From contig CAVTON010000001.1 of the NCBI GenBank assembly GCA_963736455.1, positions 1,116,001 through 1,180,000 of the forward strand: a stretch of DNA of 64,000 bases, read 5' to 3'. Positions within the stretch are counted from its first letter, which is position 1; every line of letters begins with the position of its first letter. This document shows, one piece after another, positions 42,267 through 50,707 of the stretch. A model generated the notes under the pieces. The model was not told the origin of the DNA, made no database searches, and saw nothing but the letters and a program-made list of their open reading frames with translations. This DNA is from DAHUXD01 sp963736455 (GTDB taxonomy: Bacteria > Acidobacteriota > Thermoanaerobaculia > UBA5066 > Gp7-AA6). Made by a program: the position numbers and the translations under genes.

Positions 42267-43822
42267 AGAGGATCCCGCGTCAGGCCTCCGTCCACGAGCC
42301 GCCAGAGGCCCAGCGAATTCGGGTCCTGGAGCTCCTCGGGCAGGGCGCTCTGCGGGAAGTCCTGGTAGCAGACCGGGCGAGCGAAGCGCTCGATCGCCGC
42401 CGTTCCGACGGAGGTCGAGCGGGAGTCGGTCGTCGCGGGGTATGGCCCGCCGTGCTGCATCGCGGGGCAGACCTCGACGCCGGTCGGGAAGCCGTTGAAG
42501 ACGAGCCGGCCGACCCGGCGCCGGAGCACCGGCACGAGCTCGGCGAAGTCGGCGAGGTCCTTCTCGGCCGCGTGGATCGTGGCGGTCAAATGGCCGTGGA
42601 GGCTGCGGGCGAGCTGGAGCAGTTCCGGCCTCGACGCGCAGCGCACCGCGAGGGTCGCCGGGCCGAAGATCTCGTGTCCCAGCCGCGGATTGTCGGACCA
42701 GACTCGGGCGTCGGTCAGCAGGAGCGCCGCCGCCGCCTCGGTTTCCGGATGGGCGCCCGAACCCGTCCCTCTCGCCGCGATCGACACGCCCGCCATCCGC
42801 GCGAGCTCGCCGACGCCGCGGTCGTAGCCGGCCTTGATCCCGCCGTGGACCATCGTGCCGGGCGGCGTGGCGCGCAGCAGGCCTCCCGTTTCCTCGAGAA
42901 ACGCGCTCGAAGCCGGCGAGTCGATGACGAACACGAGGCCGGGGTTCGTGCAGAACTGGCCGGACCCGAGCGTGACCGAAGCCGCCAGCCCCCGCGCGAT
43001 CGACGACGAGCGCTCGGCGATCGCCCCGGGTAGAACGAAGACCGGGTTGGAGGAGCCCATCTCGGCGTACACCGGGATCGGCTCGGGCCGCAGGGCCGCG
43101 GCGTCGAAGAGCGTGCGCCCGGCCGCGAGCGATCCCGTGAAGCCGGCCGCGCGAATCGCCGGATGCGTCACGAGCGTGATGCCGACCTCGGGCGAGCCGC
43201 CGTGCAGGAGACCAAAGACTCCCTCGGGCATCCGCGTCTCGCGCGCCGCCGTCCGGATCGCCCCGCTGACGAGGTCGGAGGTGCCCGGATGCGCCGGATG
43301 CGCCTTGACGACGACGGGACACCCGGCGGCGAAGGCGGAAATCGTGTCTCCGCCGGCGACGGAAAAGGCGAGCGGAAAGTTCGACGCTCCGAAGACCGCG
43401 ACCGGGCCGAGCGGAACGAGCATGCGGCGGATGTCGGGGCGGGGCTGCGGCTTGCGGTCGGGCACGGCGCGGTCGATGCGCGCTTCGACCCACGAGCCTT
43501 CTTCGATCAGAGCCGCGAAGAGAAGGATCTGGCTGACCGTCCGCGCCCGCTCGCTCTCGAGGCGCGCGGCCGGCAGCGCGGTCTCCGCTCCGGCGCGTTC
43601 GAGCAGACGGTCGCCGAGGGCCAGGACCTGCTGGGCGATCGCGCGGAGAAACTCCGCTCGCCGCGAAGCCGCGAGCGCGGCATAGGCGTCGAAGGCCCGC
43701 TCGGCCGTGCGAGCCGCAGCGTCGATCTCCCCGGGACTCGCCTCGACCCATTCGCCCTCGAGAAGCTCCCCGGTCGCCGGGTTGCGCACCCGCAGGACCG
43801 CCCGGCCTTCCACGGCGCTCAT
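42263..43822 (-). CDS. Aldehyde dehydrogenase, probable alpha-ketoglutarate semialdehyde dehydrogenase
   Basis: 519 residues from ATG 43822, overlapping the DUF885 stop (ATGA). 'PVAVFGASNFPLAFSVAGGD' and 'VVKAHPAHPGTSDL' mark the KGSADH type III (2,5-dioxovalerate dehydrogenase) branch. The catalytic Cys is in 'LGSGQFCTNPGLVFV' and the Glu in 'AEMGSSNPVFVLPG'. It would oxidise alpha-ketoglutarate semialdehyde to 2-oxoglutarate with NAD(P)+, the last step of hydroxyproline degradation. It is second in the six-gene operon. Confidence 0.92.
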   Translation of the reverse strand: MSAVEGRAVLRVRNPATGELLEGEWVEASPGEIDAAARTAERAFDAYAALAASRRAEFLRAIAQQVLALGDRLLERAGAETALPAARLESERARTVSQILLFAALIEEGSWVEARIDRAVPDRKPQPRPDIRRMLVPLGPVAVFGASNFPLAFSVAGGDTISAFAAGCPVVVKAHPAHPGTSDLVSGAIRTAARETRMPEGVFGLLHGGSPEVGITLVTHPAIRAAGFTGSLAAGRTLFDAAALRPEPIPVYAEMGSSNPVFVLPGAIAERSSSIARGLAASVTLGSGQFCTNPGLVFVIDSPASSAFLEETGGLLRATPPGTMVHGGIKAGYDRGVGELARMAGVSIAARGTGSGAHPETEAAAALLLTDARVWSDNPRLGHEIFGPATLAVRCASRPELLQLARSLHGHLTATIHAAEKDLADFAELVPVLRRRVGRLVFNGFPTGVEVCPAMQHGGPYPATTDSRSTSVGTAAIERFARPVCYQDFPQSALPEELQDPNSLGLWRLVDGGLTRDPL

Positions 43823-45579
43823 GGAGCCTTCCGCGACGCGATCCAGCCGCGGACCTGCCCTTCGAGCACCGTCAGGGGCACGGCGCCGTTCTCGAGGACG
43901 ACGTCGTGAAAGGCCCGGAGGTCGAACTTCGGGCCGAGCGCCTCCTCGGCCTGCCTGCGGAGCTCGCGGATCTTCAACTCCCCCATCTTGTAGCAGAGCG
44001 CCTGGCCGGGCCAGGAGATGTACCGGTCGATCTCCGTCTCCACTTCGTGGGTCGAGAGTGCCGTGTGCGTCTCGAGGTACTCGATCGCCTCGGCGCGCGT
44101 CCAGCCCTTGGCGTGGATGCCGGTGTCCACCACGAGGCGGCAGGCCCGCCACATCTCGTAGGTCAGGCGGCCGAAGTCGCTGTAGGGGTCCGTGTAGAAG
44201 CCGGCCTCGAGGCCGAGCCGCTCGGCATAGAGCGCCCAGCCCTCGACGAAGGCGCCGACCTCGGAAAAGCGTCGAAATTCGGGCAGGCCGGTCATCTCCT
44301 GCTGCAGAGCGATCTGGAGATGGTGGCCGGGCACGGCCTCGTGCAGCGTCAGCGCCTCGAGCGTGTACAGCGGGCGCTGGTCGAGGGCATAGGTGTTGAC
44401 CCAGTACTCGCCGGCCTGTGTGCCGCCGACGGGAGCCGGGATGTACCGACCGCCCGTGTACTTGGGCGCGAGGTGCGCCGGAACGGGCTCGACCCCGTAC
44501 GGCAGGCGGGGAAGCTTTCCGAAGAGAGACGGGAGCTTTCCGTCCATGCGCTTGGCGACATAGGCCGCGTCCTTCAGAAGCTCGTCGGCCGTTTTCGCGT
44601 AGAAGCGCGGGTCGGTCCGCAGGAAGTTCAGGAAGGCGACGAAGTTGCCCTCGAATCCCGTTCTCGCGATCACGGCGTCCATCTCCGCCCGGATGCGCAG
44701 GACTTCCTGGCGGCCGATCTCGTGGACCTGATCGGGAGTGACCTCGAGCGTGGTGAAGCTCTTGACGAGATGGGCGTAGTACTCGCGCCCGTGAGGAAGC
44801 GACGAGGCCGCGATCGTCGTCCTCGCTCGCGGGACGTACTCGTCGCGCATGAAGTCGGCGAGGCTTCGGTAGCCGGCCACCGCGCCCGCGAGGATGGCCT
44901 GCCGCCCCTGCTCGGTCAGCCGGCCCCGGTCGGACTCGGGGACGCCCGGCGGAAACTTCCGGTAGGGCGCGAAGAAGACACTCTTCTCCGGCGAGGAGAC
45001 GATGTGCGCCGTCATCGTCCCCTCGTATCCCTGGAGCACCACGCGCGGGAGCGTGAAGCCCGAGGCGAGACCCTCGCGCATCAGGGCGATCTCCTCCGAG
45101 ACGTACCTCGGGAACGCGTTCAGCCGCGCCGCGTAGTTCTCGTAGTCCCTGGACGTCGCGAACGTCATCCGATTGGGCAGGTCGGCGAAGTCGGTGTGGA
45201 ACCCGCTGTCGGAGGTGAGCGGAATGCGATACGCGCCGAAGTCGTAGTCGGCGACCGAGTCCGAGAGCTCGCGGGCCATCATCTCGGAGCTGACCGCCTC
45301 GGCCTCGCTGAGACCGGCCCGGTCGATCGCCTGAAGCCGGGTGAGGGTGGCGCGGTCGTGGGCGGCGCGGCGCTCCAGGTCCTTCTTCGTCATGGACGGG
45401 AGGCGGTCGTCGTACCGATGATCGCCGGCCGAAGTCGCGAGGAGAGGATCCTCGGCGAGGCGGTACTGCCATTGCTCGTCGAGGAGCGTTGCGAGCGCCG
45501 CCGATGCGGGCGGTTGGCCCGGCAGCCGGACGGGCACGGCGACGGCCAGCATGATCAGGGCGATTCCACGCGCGCGCAC
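43819..45579 (-). CDS. Exported DUF885-family metallopeptidase-like protein
   Basis: 586 residues with a GTG start. A hydrophobic leader ('GIALIMLAVAVPVRLPG') suggests export. The family motif 'LTLHEAVPGHHLQIALQQ' (HEAxPGHH) gives the probable zinc ligands, with 'VEGWALYAERLGLE' supplying the downstream Glu. DUF885 members include dipeptidases and carboxypeptidases. Leading the hydroxyproline operon, it may release hydroxyproline or proline peptides from collagen-like protein. This is inference from context only. TACGAT lies 11 nt before the GTG. Confidence 0.88.
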   Translation of the reverse strand: MRARGIALIMLAVAVPVRLPGQPPASAALATLLDEQWQYRLAEDPLLATSAGDHRYDDRLPSMTKKDLERRAAHDRATLTRLQAIDRAGLSEAEAVSSEMMARELSDSVADYDFGAYRIPLTSDSGFHTDFADLPNRMTFATSRDYENYAARLNAFPRYVSEEIALMREGLASGFTLPRVVLQGYEGTMTAHIVSSPEKSVFFAPYRKFPPGVPESDRGRLTEQGRQAILAGAVAGYRSLADFMRDEYVPRARTTIAASSLPHGREYYAHLVKSFTTLEVTPDQVHEIGRQEVLRIRAEMDAVIARTGFEGNFVAFLNFLRTDPRFYAKTADELLKDAAYVAKRMDGKLPSLFGKLPRLPYGVEPVPAHLAPKYTGGRYIPAPVGGTQAGEYWVNTYALDQRPLYTLEALTLHEAVPGHHLQIALQQEMTGLPEFRRFSEVGAFVEGWALYAERLGLEAGFYTDPYSDFGRLTYEMWRACRLVVDTGIHAKGWTRAEAIEYLETHTALSTHEVETEIDRYISWPGQALCYKMGELKIRELRRQAEEALGPKFDLRAFHDVVLENGAVPLTVLEGQVRGWIASRKAP

Positions 45580-45619
45580 GAGAGGCGCGCATCGTAGCAG
45601 AGCGGCCCGGATCGCCGGG

Positions 45620-46957
45620 TTATTGCCCGCAGCGGCCGCCGGCCGAAAACTCGCCGGCCTGCTTCTTCAGCGAGGCGATCGCGGACTCGGATCTCTGACC
45701 CGCCGGCAGCGCCTCGGCATACGCCAGCGCCTCGTCGATCGTCCGCTGCTGCTCTTTCGTGTTTCCCATCGCCTTGTAGATCTCGGCCCGCTCGGCGAGC
45801 ACGCGGAGCTTCCGGGGTCCGTAGACGAGGGCCATCGCGCGGTCGGACGCGGCGAGCGCCGTGTCGTACTGCTTGAGCTTCAGGTAGACGTGAGCCAGCC
45901 GCGCGGGCGGGTTGTAGTCCTTCGGGAAGTCGTGCTCCGACTTCTCGAGCATCGGGATCGCCTTCTCGATCTCGCCCGCGGCCTGGAAGCTGCTGAGCCG
46001 GTCCGGGTCGAGGGCCGCGAGCTGCTCGGGTGTTTTCGCCGAGCGCGCGGCGGCCTCGAGGTCCGCGACCCAGTCGAGAGCCACCCGGTGCGCGCCCGCC
46101 TCGTCCCCGGCGTCCTTGCGGGCGTCGAAGAGCGAGCTGAAGAGGCCGGAGCGATCGTCGGCCGCCAGCTTCAGCTTCGGGTCGGACAGGATGGCCCGCG
46201 ATTCCGATTCGAATTCGGCGATGTCCGCCGCGCGCCCCGGCGTGCCCGGCGCAAGGGAGGTCGCACAATCCAGACCCGAGCCCGCGACCACCGCCGCCGC
46301 CGGAATCCGGCGGACGTTCGCCAGGGACTCGCGGGCGACCGCGACGCAGCGGGCCGCCTGGTCGGAGACCGAAAGGCCGAAGAGCAGCGACTCCACCGCC
46401 CTGGGGTAGGCGGCCGCCGTCTTCGGCAGCGTCTTCAGCGCTTCTTCGTAGAGCGGAATCGAGTCGGCGTACCGTCCCTCGGAGTAGAAGCCGTCCGCCT
46501 TCGCCAGGGCCCCCGGAGGCGCCGCCCTGCCGGCCGGCCGGACCTCGTCGAACAGCTTGCCGAGCTCGGCCACGGTCGCTCCTCCGACCCAGCGGAGCGT
46601 GATCTTCTCGGTCTTCGGGTCGATCACGTAGAACGACGGCCATGCCCGGATCGGATACTTCGCGATGAAGGGCGCGTTCTGCTTCTTCTCCGTGTCGATC
46701 GAGAGCCAGACGAACTGTCCGGCGCGCCGGGTGAGGGCCTTATCCGTGAAGACGTAGGCCCTCATCGTGCGGCACGTGTGTCACCAGGGCGCCCACGCCT
46801 CGACGAAGATCGGAAGCTTCTTGGATTTGGCCTCGGCGAACGCCCGGGAGGCGTCGTCCTCGATCCACGGCAACGAGGGCGTCGACGCCGGCACCGGTGA
46901 GGCGGCCAGGGCCGCCGCAGCCGCCAGCGCGAGCGAGATGCTCTTGGTCCATCGCAT
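45620..46957 (-). CDS. Probable selenoprotein: exported thioredoxin-fold (UxxC) protein with TPR repeats, in-frame UGA at codon 59
   Basis: 445 residues if UGA (46781-46783) is read as selenocysteine. The start ATG 46957 is 6 nt after a TAGGAT box. A signal peptide ('SISLALAAAAALAASPVPA') is followed by a thioredoxin-like domain: 'PIFVEAWAPW', then UGA, then 'HTCRTMRAYVF'. The UGA sits exactly where thioredoxin-fold proteins have the first Cys of CxxC, and the cis-Pro follows in 'YPIRAWPSFYVID'. The remaining ~320 residues are helical TPR-like repeats ('NPPARLAHVYLKLKQYDTAL'). A 9-bp hairpin 16 nt after the UGA could be a bSECIS. A nonsense mutation is the alternative. An ATG-only call would start at 46765 and cut the fold in half. 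Confidence 0.75.
46732..46783 (-). promoter_or_regulatory. UGA codon and candidate bacterial SECIS hairpin
   Basis: UGA is at 46783-46781 in mRNA sense. After 16 nt a 9-bp stem UGAGGGCCU (46764-46756) pairs perfectly with AGGCCCUCA (46740-46732). The 15-nt apical part can form a further CG/CG mini-stem (46754-46753 with 46746-46745). The apical loop is about 30 nt from the UGA, within the range known for bSECIS elements. The hairpin lies inside the coding region. Confidence 0.6.
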
Positions 46958-46963
46958 GCGGGA

Positions 46964-46969
46964 ATCCTA
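46964..46969 (-). promoter_or_regulatory. -10 box (TAGGAT) of the thioredoxin-TPR selenoprotein gene
   Basis: On the minus strand TAGGAT is 6 nt before ATG 46957. This is the same hexamer and spacing as at the antiporter gene. It supports the upstream start and therefore translation through the UGA. Confidence 0.5.
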
Positions 46970-47028
46970 CGCCCAGTCGGGCCCGGCGAGGATAGACTTT
47001 CGCGGCACTAAGGTAAGGAGGACGAAGA

Positions 47029-47628
47029 ATGAAGATGCTCTCCCGCCTCGCCCTTGCCGCGGCTCTCGTCGCGGCCGCCGCGTCTCCCGCGGCGGCGCAG
47101 GACAAGTCGAAGAAGTCCGGCGCCGACGAAAAAGCGGCCATGGAAGCCTGGCAGAAGGCGATGACCCCGGGCGAGGGCCAGAAGAAGCTGGAGCCGCTCG
47201 TCGGGACGTTCGACGTCAAGGTCCGGACGTGGATGGATCCGTCGCATCCGCCCGACGACACGGTCGGCACGTCGGTCAACACGTGGGTCCTCGGCGATCG
47301 CTTCGTGCAGATGAAGTACGAGGGCGTCTTCCTCGGAGGGCCGTTCAACGGCATCGGGTACACCGGATACGACAACGTCTCCAAGAAATACCTCTCGACC
47401 TGGATGGACACGGCGAGCACCGGCATGATGTGGTCCACGGGAAGCTTCGACGGCAAGGTCCTGAGCACGAAGGCCATGGTCAACGACCCGATGACCGGGA
47501 AGCCGACGCCCCTGGACGAAAAGCTCACGATCGTGGACGCCGATCACCACACCCTGGAGATGTGGGGCAAGGCTCCGGACGGAAAGACGTTCAAGATGAT
47601 GGAAATCCAATACTCCCGCAAGAAGTAG
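47029..47628 (+). CDS. Exported DUF1579 family protein
   Basis: 199 residues, with AAGGAGG before the ATG. The signal peptide ends at 'SPAAAQ'. 'LEPLVGTFDVKVRTWMDP' is the DUF1579 opening, and 'GTSVNTWVLGDRFVQMKYEG' and 'GYTGYDNVSKKYLSTWMD' follow. The family is a lipocalin-like beta barrel of unknown function, common in this phylum. It is divergent from the putative selenoprotein gene across 71 bp. Confidence 0.88.
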   Translation: MKMLSRLALAAALVAAAASPAAAQDKSKKSGADEKAAMEAWQKAMTPGEGQKKLEPLVGTFDVKVRTWMDPSHPPDDTVGTSVNTWVLGDRFVQMKYEGVFLGGPFNGIGYTGYDNVSKKYLSTWMDTASTGMMWSTGSFDGKVLSTKAMVNDPMTGKPTPLDEKLTIVDADHHTLEMWGKAPDGKTFKMMEIQYSRKK

Positions 47629-47699
47629 GTCACCGGGGCCTGACATAAGATACGGGCGAAACCGCGGCGCCCGATACGACTGCAATGAGGAGACGGACG

Positions 47700-48230
47700 A
47701 TGAAAAAAGCGGCCACCCTTCTCGGAATCCTCGCTGGAGCCTTCACCCTCGCCTGCTCGACCCTGACGACCGCCGTGGACTACGACCACACGATCAACTG
47801 GTCGCAATTCCACACGTTCGAGATCGCGGAAGGCGACAAAGAAGTCGTGACGTTTACGCAGAAGAGAATCGCGGACGCGATCACCGGCCAACTCACCTCG
47901 AAGGGCTGGCAGGCCGCGACCTCCAACCCCGACATCGTCGTCTACACGCACGGGGTGCGGTCCACCCAGACGCAGTGGAACTCCACCAGCATGGGCGGCT
48001 GGGGCTACCGCGGCTGGGGCGGCATGGGCGGAGGCATGACGACGGCGACCGAGACCAAGATTCCCGTCGGCACCCTGGTCGTGGACCTCGTGAATCCGAA
48101 GACGAAGGAGCTGGTGTGGCGCGGCACGGCGAGCGATCAGATCTCGGCCTCGGGCGCGGAGGAGGGTCAGGTCCAGAACGCCATCGCCGAGCTCTTCAAG
48201 AATTTCCCGCCGGCCCCCGGCCAGAAGTAG
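47700..48230 (+). CDS. DUF4136 lipoprotein, paralog 1
   Basis: 176 residues from ATG 47700. GAGGAG sits 9 nt before it, and alignment with the paralog favours this start over ATG 47685. The lipoprotein signal ends 'GAFTLACS', with Cys19 for acylation. 'VDYDHTINWSQFHTFEIAEG' is the DUF4136 signature. A Gly/Trp-rich loop ('GGWGYRGWGGMGGGM') interrupts the second half. It ends 'AIAELFKNFPP'. Function unknown; envelope lipoprotein expected. Confidence 0.88.
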   Translation: MKKAATLLGILAGAFTLACSTLTTAVDYDHTINWSQFHTFEIAEGDKEVVTFTQKRIADAITGQLTSKGWQAATSNPDIVVYTHGVRSTQTQWNSTSMGGWGYRGWGGMGGGMTTATETKIPVGTLVVDLVNPKTKELVWRGTASDQISASGAEEGQVQNAIAELFKNFPPAPGQK

Positions 48231-48263
48231 ATGGCTTCAAGAACGAGCGTAAGGAGTGAGGTC

Positions 48264-48782
48264 ATGAGAAAAGCGGCGACGATTCTGGGAATCCTGGCCG
48301 GGGCCCTGACCCTGGCGTGTTCCTCCATGACGACCGCGGTCGATTACGACCATACGATCAGCTGGTCTCAGTTCCACACCTTCCAGCTGGCCGAAGGCAC
48401 GAAGTCTCCCGTGACCTTCACGCAGCAGGAAATCGAGAGCAGCATCACCTCCACCCTCCAGTCCAAGGGATGGACGGCAGCGACCTCGAACCCGGACATC
48501 CTCGTCTACTCGCACGTCGTGCTCTCGAGCGAGAAGCAGTGGAACGCAACGAGCATGGGCGGCTTCGGCTACCGCGGCTTTCGCGGCATGGGCGGCATGG
48601 CGTCGGCCACGTCGTCGAACATTCCGATCGGAACGATCATCGTCGATCTGGTCAACTCGAAGACGCACGAGATGGTCTGGCGCGGTACCGCGCAGGACCA
48701 GGTGAACGCCGCGGGCGCCAGCCAGGGTCAGATCAGCCAGGCGATCCAGACGATCTTCAAGAACTTCCCGCCGGCGTCGTAG
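48264..48782 (+). CDS. DUF4136 lipoprotein, paralog 2
   Basis: 172 residues from ATG 48264, with AAGGAG upstream. Nearly the same plan as the preceding gene: lipobox 'GALTLACS', 'VDYDHTISWSQFHTFQLAEG', a Gly/Phe loop 'GGFGYRGFRGMGGM', and the end 'IFKNFPP'. The pair is a recent tandem duplication, 33 bp apart, and is followed by a terminator, so the two are probably co-transcribed. Confidence 0.88.
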   Translation: MRKAATILGILAGALTLACSSMTTAVDYDHTISWSQFHTFQLAEGTKSPVTFTQQEIESSITSTLQSKGWTAATSNPDILVYSHVVLSSEKQWNATSMGGFGYRGFRGMGGMASATSSNIPIGTIIVDLVNSKTHEMVWRGTAQDQVNAAGASQGQISQAIQTIFKNFPPAS

Positions 48783-48794
48783 GCGAGCGCTTTC

Positions 48795-48824
48795 GGCGGC
48801 CGCGCACCGGCTCGGCCGCCTTTT
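48795..48824 (+). terminator. Rho-independent terminator after the DUF4136 pair
   Basis: GGCGGCCG (48795-48802) pairs with CGGCCGCC (48813-48820) around a 10-nt loop and is followed by TTTT. Confidence 0.75.
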
Positions 48825-48849
48825 CGACTCCCATCGAAGTGAGGACTCA

Positions 48850-49779
48850 ATGAACCGAAAACTCCTGGCGGGATTCTTCGCACTCGGTCTGCTCGCGCTC
48901 GCCTCTTCGGCTCGCGCGCAGCAGCTGATCATCAAAGGCGAGTTCGGCATGAAGGCCGGCACGATGCCCGACCCCGGCCTCTACGCGGGGATGTTCGGCA
49001 ACATCACCTGGGCCGACGAAATCAAGCTCGACAATACGACGATTCACGGGCCCAAGCTCACGCAGGAGATCTTCGGGCCGCTCATCAACTGGGTCTCCCC
49101 GTACAAGATTCTCGGCGCCAACTACGCGTTCATGGCCGCGGTGCCGTTCGCCAACGCTCGCGCCGAGCTTCCGCGCCTCGGCCTCGCCGGCTCGACGGGC
49201 CTCGCGCTTTCGGAGCTCTGGATCGTTCCGGTGGAGCTCGGCTGGCACATCAAGGATCCGCTGCCCCTGTCGCCCGGCGGCGCGGACATCATCTTCCACT
49301 ACGCGTTCTACGCGCCGACCGGCCGCTACACGGCCGGCGCCCCGAACAATACGTCGCTCGGCATGTGGACGAACGAGCTATCCGGCCGCCTGACGGCCTA
49401 CTTCGACAAGGACCGCGACTGGCACGGGTCGGCCGCCGTCTTTTACGACATCAACGACACGAAGAAGGACCAGGACTGGAAGACCGGAAACGCCCTCACG
49501 TTCATGGGCGGCCTCGGCCGTAACTGGGGCTGCCAGGGCACCATGTTGAGCGGCTGGGCCGGCATCGCCGGTTACGGGCAATGGCAGACCACCCCCACCA
49601 CGGGCGTCGACGCTCCTCTGGCCGCCCGCCTGGGCGAATCGAGGGTCTACTCGATCGGCCCGGAGCTGACGGCCCTGGAGGGGGCGCTGACGCTTCGGTA
49701 CTTCTGGGAGTACGGTGCGAAGTTCTCCTCCCAGGGCCAGGGACTCTACGTCCAGTTCATCCTGCCGATCGGGAAGTAG
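48850..49779 (+). CDS. Outer-membrane SphA/MetA-pathway-type transporter
   Basis: 309 residues. The signal peptide ends at 'ASSARAQ'. 'LPLSPGGADIIFHYAFYAPT' followed by 'GRYTAG' is the signature of the phenol meta-pathway transporter-like (SphA) beta barrels, and 'LGMWTNELSGRLTAYFD' follows. The C-terminus 'GLYVQFILPIGK' is a beta strand. Members are proposed outer-membrane channels for hydrophobic compounds; the substrate is unknown. A single gene after a terminator. Confidence 0.8.
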   Translation: MNRKLLAGFFALGLLALASSARAQQLIIKGEFGMKAGTMPDPGLYAGMFGNITWADEIKLDNTTIHGPKLTQEIFGPLINWVSPYKILGANYAFMAAVPFANARAELPRLGLAGSTGLALSELWIVPVELGWHIKDPLPLSPGGADIIFHYAFYAPTGRYTAGAPNNTSLGMWTNELSGRLTAYFDKDRDWHGSAAVFYDINDTKKDQDWKTGNALTFMGGLGRNWGCQGTMLSGWAGIAGYGQWQTTPTTGVDAPLAARLGESRVYSIGPELTALEGALTLRYFWEYGAKFSSQGQGLYVQFILPIGK

Positions 49780-49831
49780 CCGTCGCCTCCCCGAACCCGA
49801 GTGGCTCGGCGATCGACGCGGCCGCCCCGCG

Positions 49832-50566
49832 TCAGGGCGCGATCCTCTGGTAGTTCGAGTTCGTCACGGTCAGCTGAAGCCCCTTCGCGGCGAGGCTGAC
49901 GACCTCCTGCGCCGGATAGTTCGTTCCGTCCGGCAGCGGCGCGAACTGCACGTTCAGGGCGACCGGGTTCGACGGCGCGCCGAGATATGAGCTCACCGAC
50001 AGGGCGGACAGCTTCTTCGCGGCCATCGCGAAGTCGAGCGTCATCTGGTCGCCGGGCAGCGCATAGCTCTTGAAGACGAGGCCGGCCTCGCCCGAAGCGG
50101 GCCGTGAGAAGGAGACGTTGCCGGCCTTGTGAGCCGCCTCCATCCTCGCGGAGTCCGGAGGCACGTAGAGGCCGATGAGCCCCTTGACCTGCTGCATGGT
50201 GTCCTGGAACTCCTCCGTCTTCTTCTCGACCATGCGGCCCCGGATTCCGCGCTGTTGCTGCGGCGGCGGACCGAGGGGCGCGCACTGCGGCTTGCCGTCG
50301 GGGCCGTAGCGGCAGGCCATCTGCTTGGTCGTCTTGACCTCGCCGTTGACGCTGACCTGGATCGATTCGGTCCACGAGTATTTCGAGAGCGCCACCTTGT
50401 TGGCGGCCGCGGACTGCTTGATCGCCGCCAGCTTTTCCTGGACGGCCTCGGCGACCAGGCCGCCCTTCTCCGCCTGCCGGGCGGACGCGGAGGCCGCGGC
50501 GACGAGAACGCCCGAGAGCGCCAGGGATGCGAAACGGACGGAGCGACCGCGATCCGAGATAGACAT
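49832..50566 (-). CDS. Exported hypothetical protein, paralog of 53663-54364
   Basis: 244 residues with a GGAG site before the ATG. Signal peptide near 'LVAAASASA'. No recognised family, but it shares a layout with the product of 53663-54364. Both have a helical charged amino part with a 'W(T/D)...E' strand ('KYSWTESIQVSVNGEVKTTK'). Both then have 'LPGDQMTLDF', or 'MPGDSMTLWV' in the paralog, and a final 'NSNYQR' or 'NFNYNR'. It is convergent with the SphA-like gene and divergent from the histidine kinase. Confidence 0.7.
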   Translation of the reverse strand: MSISDRGRSVRFASLALSGVLVAAASASARQAEKGGLVAEAVQEKLAAIKQSAAANKVALSKYSWTESIQVSVNGEVKTTKQMACRYGPDGKPQCAPLGPPPQQQRGIRGRMVEKKTEEFQDTMQQVKGLIGLYVPPDSARMEAAHKAGNVSFSRPASGEAGLVFKSYALPGDQMTLDFAMAAKKLSALSVSSYLGAPSNPVALNVQFAPLPDGTNYPAQEVVSLAAKGLQLTVTNSNYQRIAP

Positions 50567-50707
50567 CGTGCTCTCCAATCTGTCGTTTGGGTTCCGGCGG
50601 CGGCGGAATTCTACACGGCGCGCGAGCGGATCGAGAGGCGGAGCGATAGAATCCCGGCGCGATCGGGCCGGCTCGCCCGGCCGCGAAGCGACCGGAAGGA
50701 GCGGGCT

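Noticed and set aside
45620..46765. Thioredoxin-TPR gene starting at ATG 46765
   Set aside because: It would remove the signal peptide, the first strands and the first redox residue. There is no ribosome site or promoter box at that ATG, whereas the upstream ATG 46957 has one.
47685..47700. Upstream ATG for the first DUF4136 gene
   Set aside because: It overlaps the ribosome site itself, and the paralog aligns from the next ATG at 47700.
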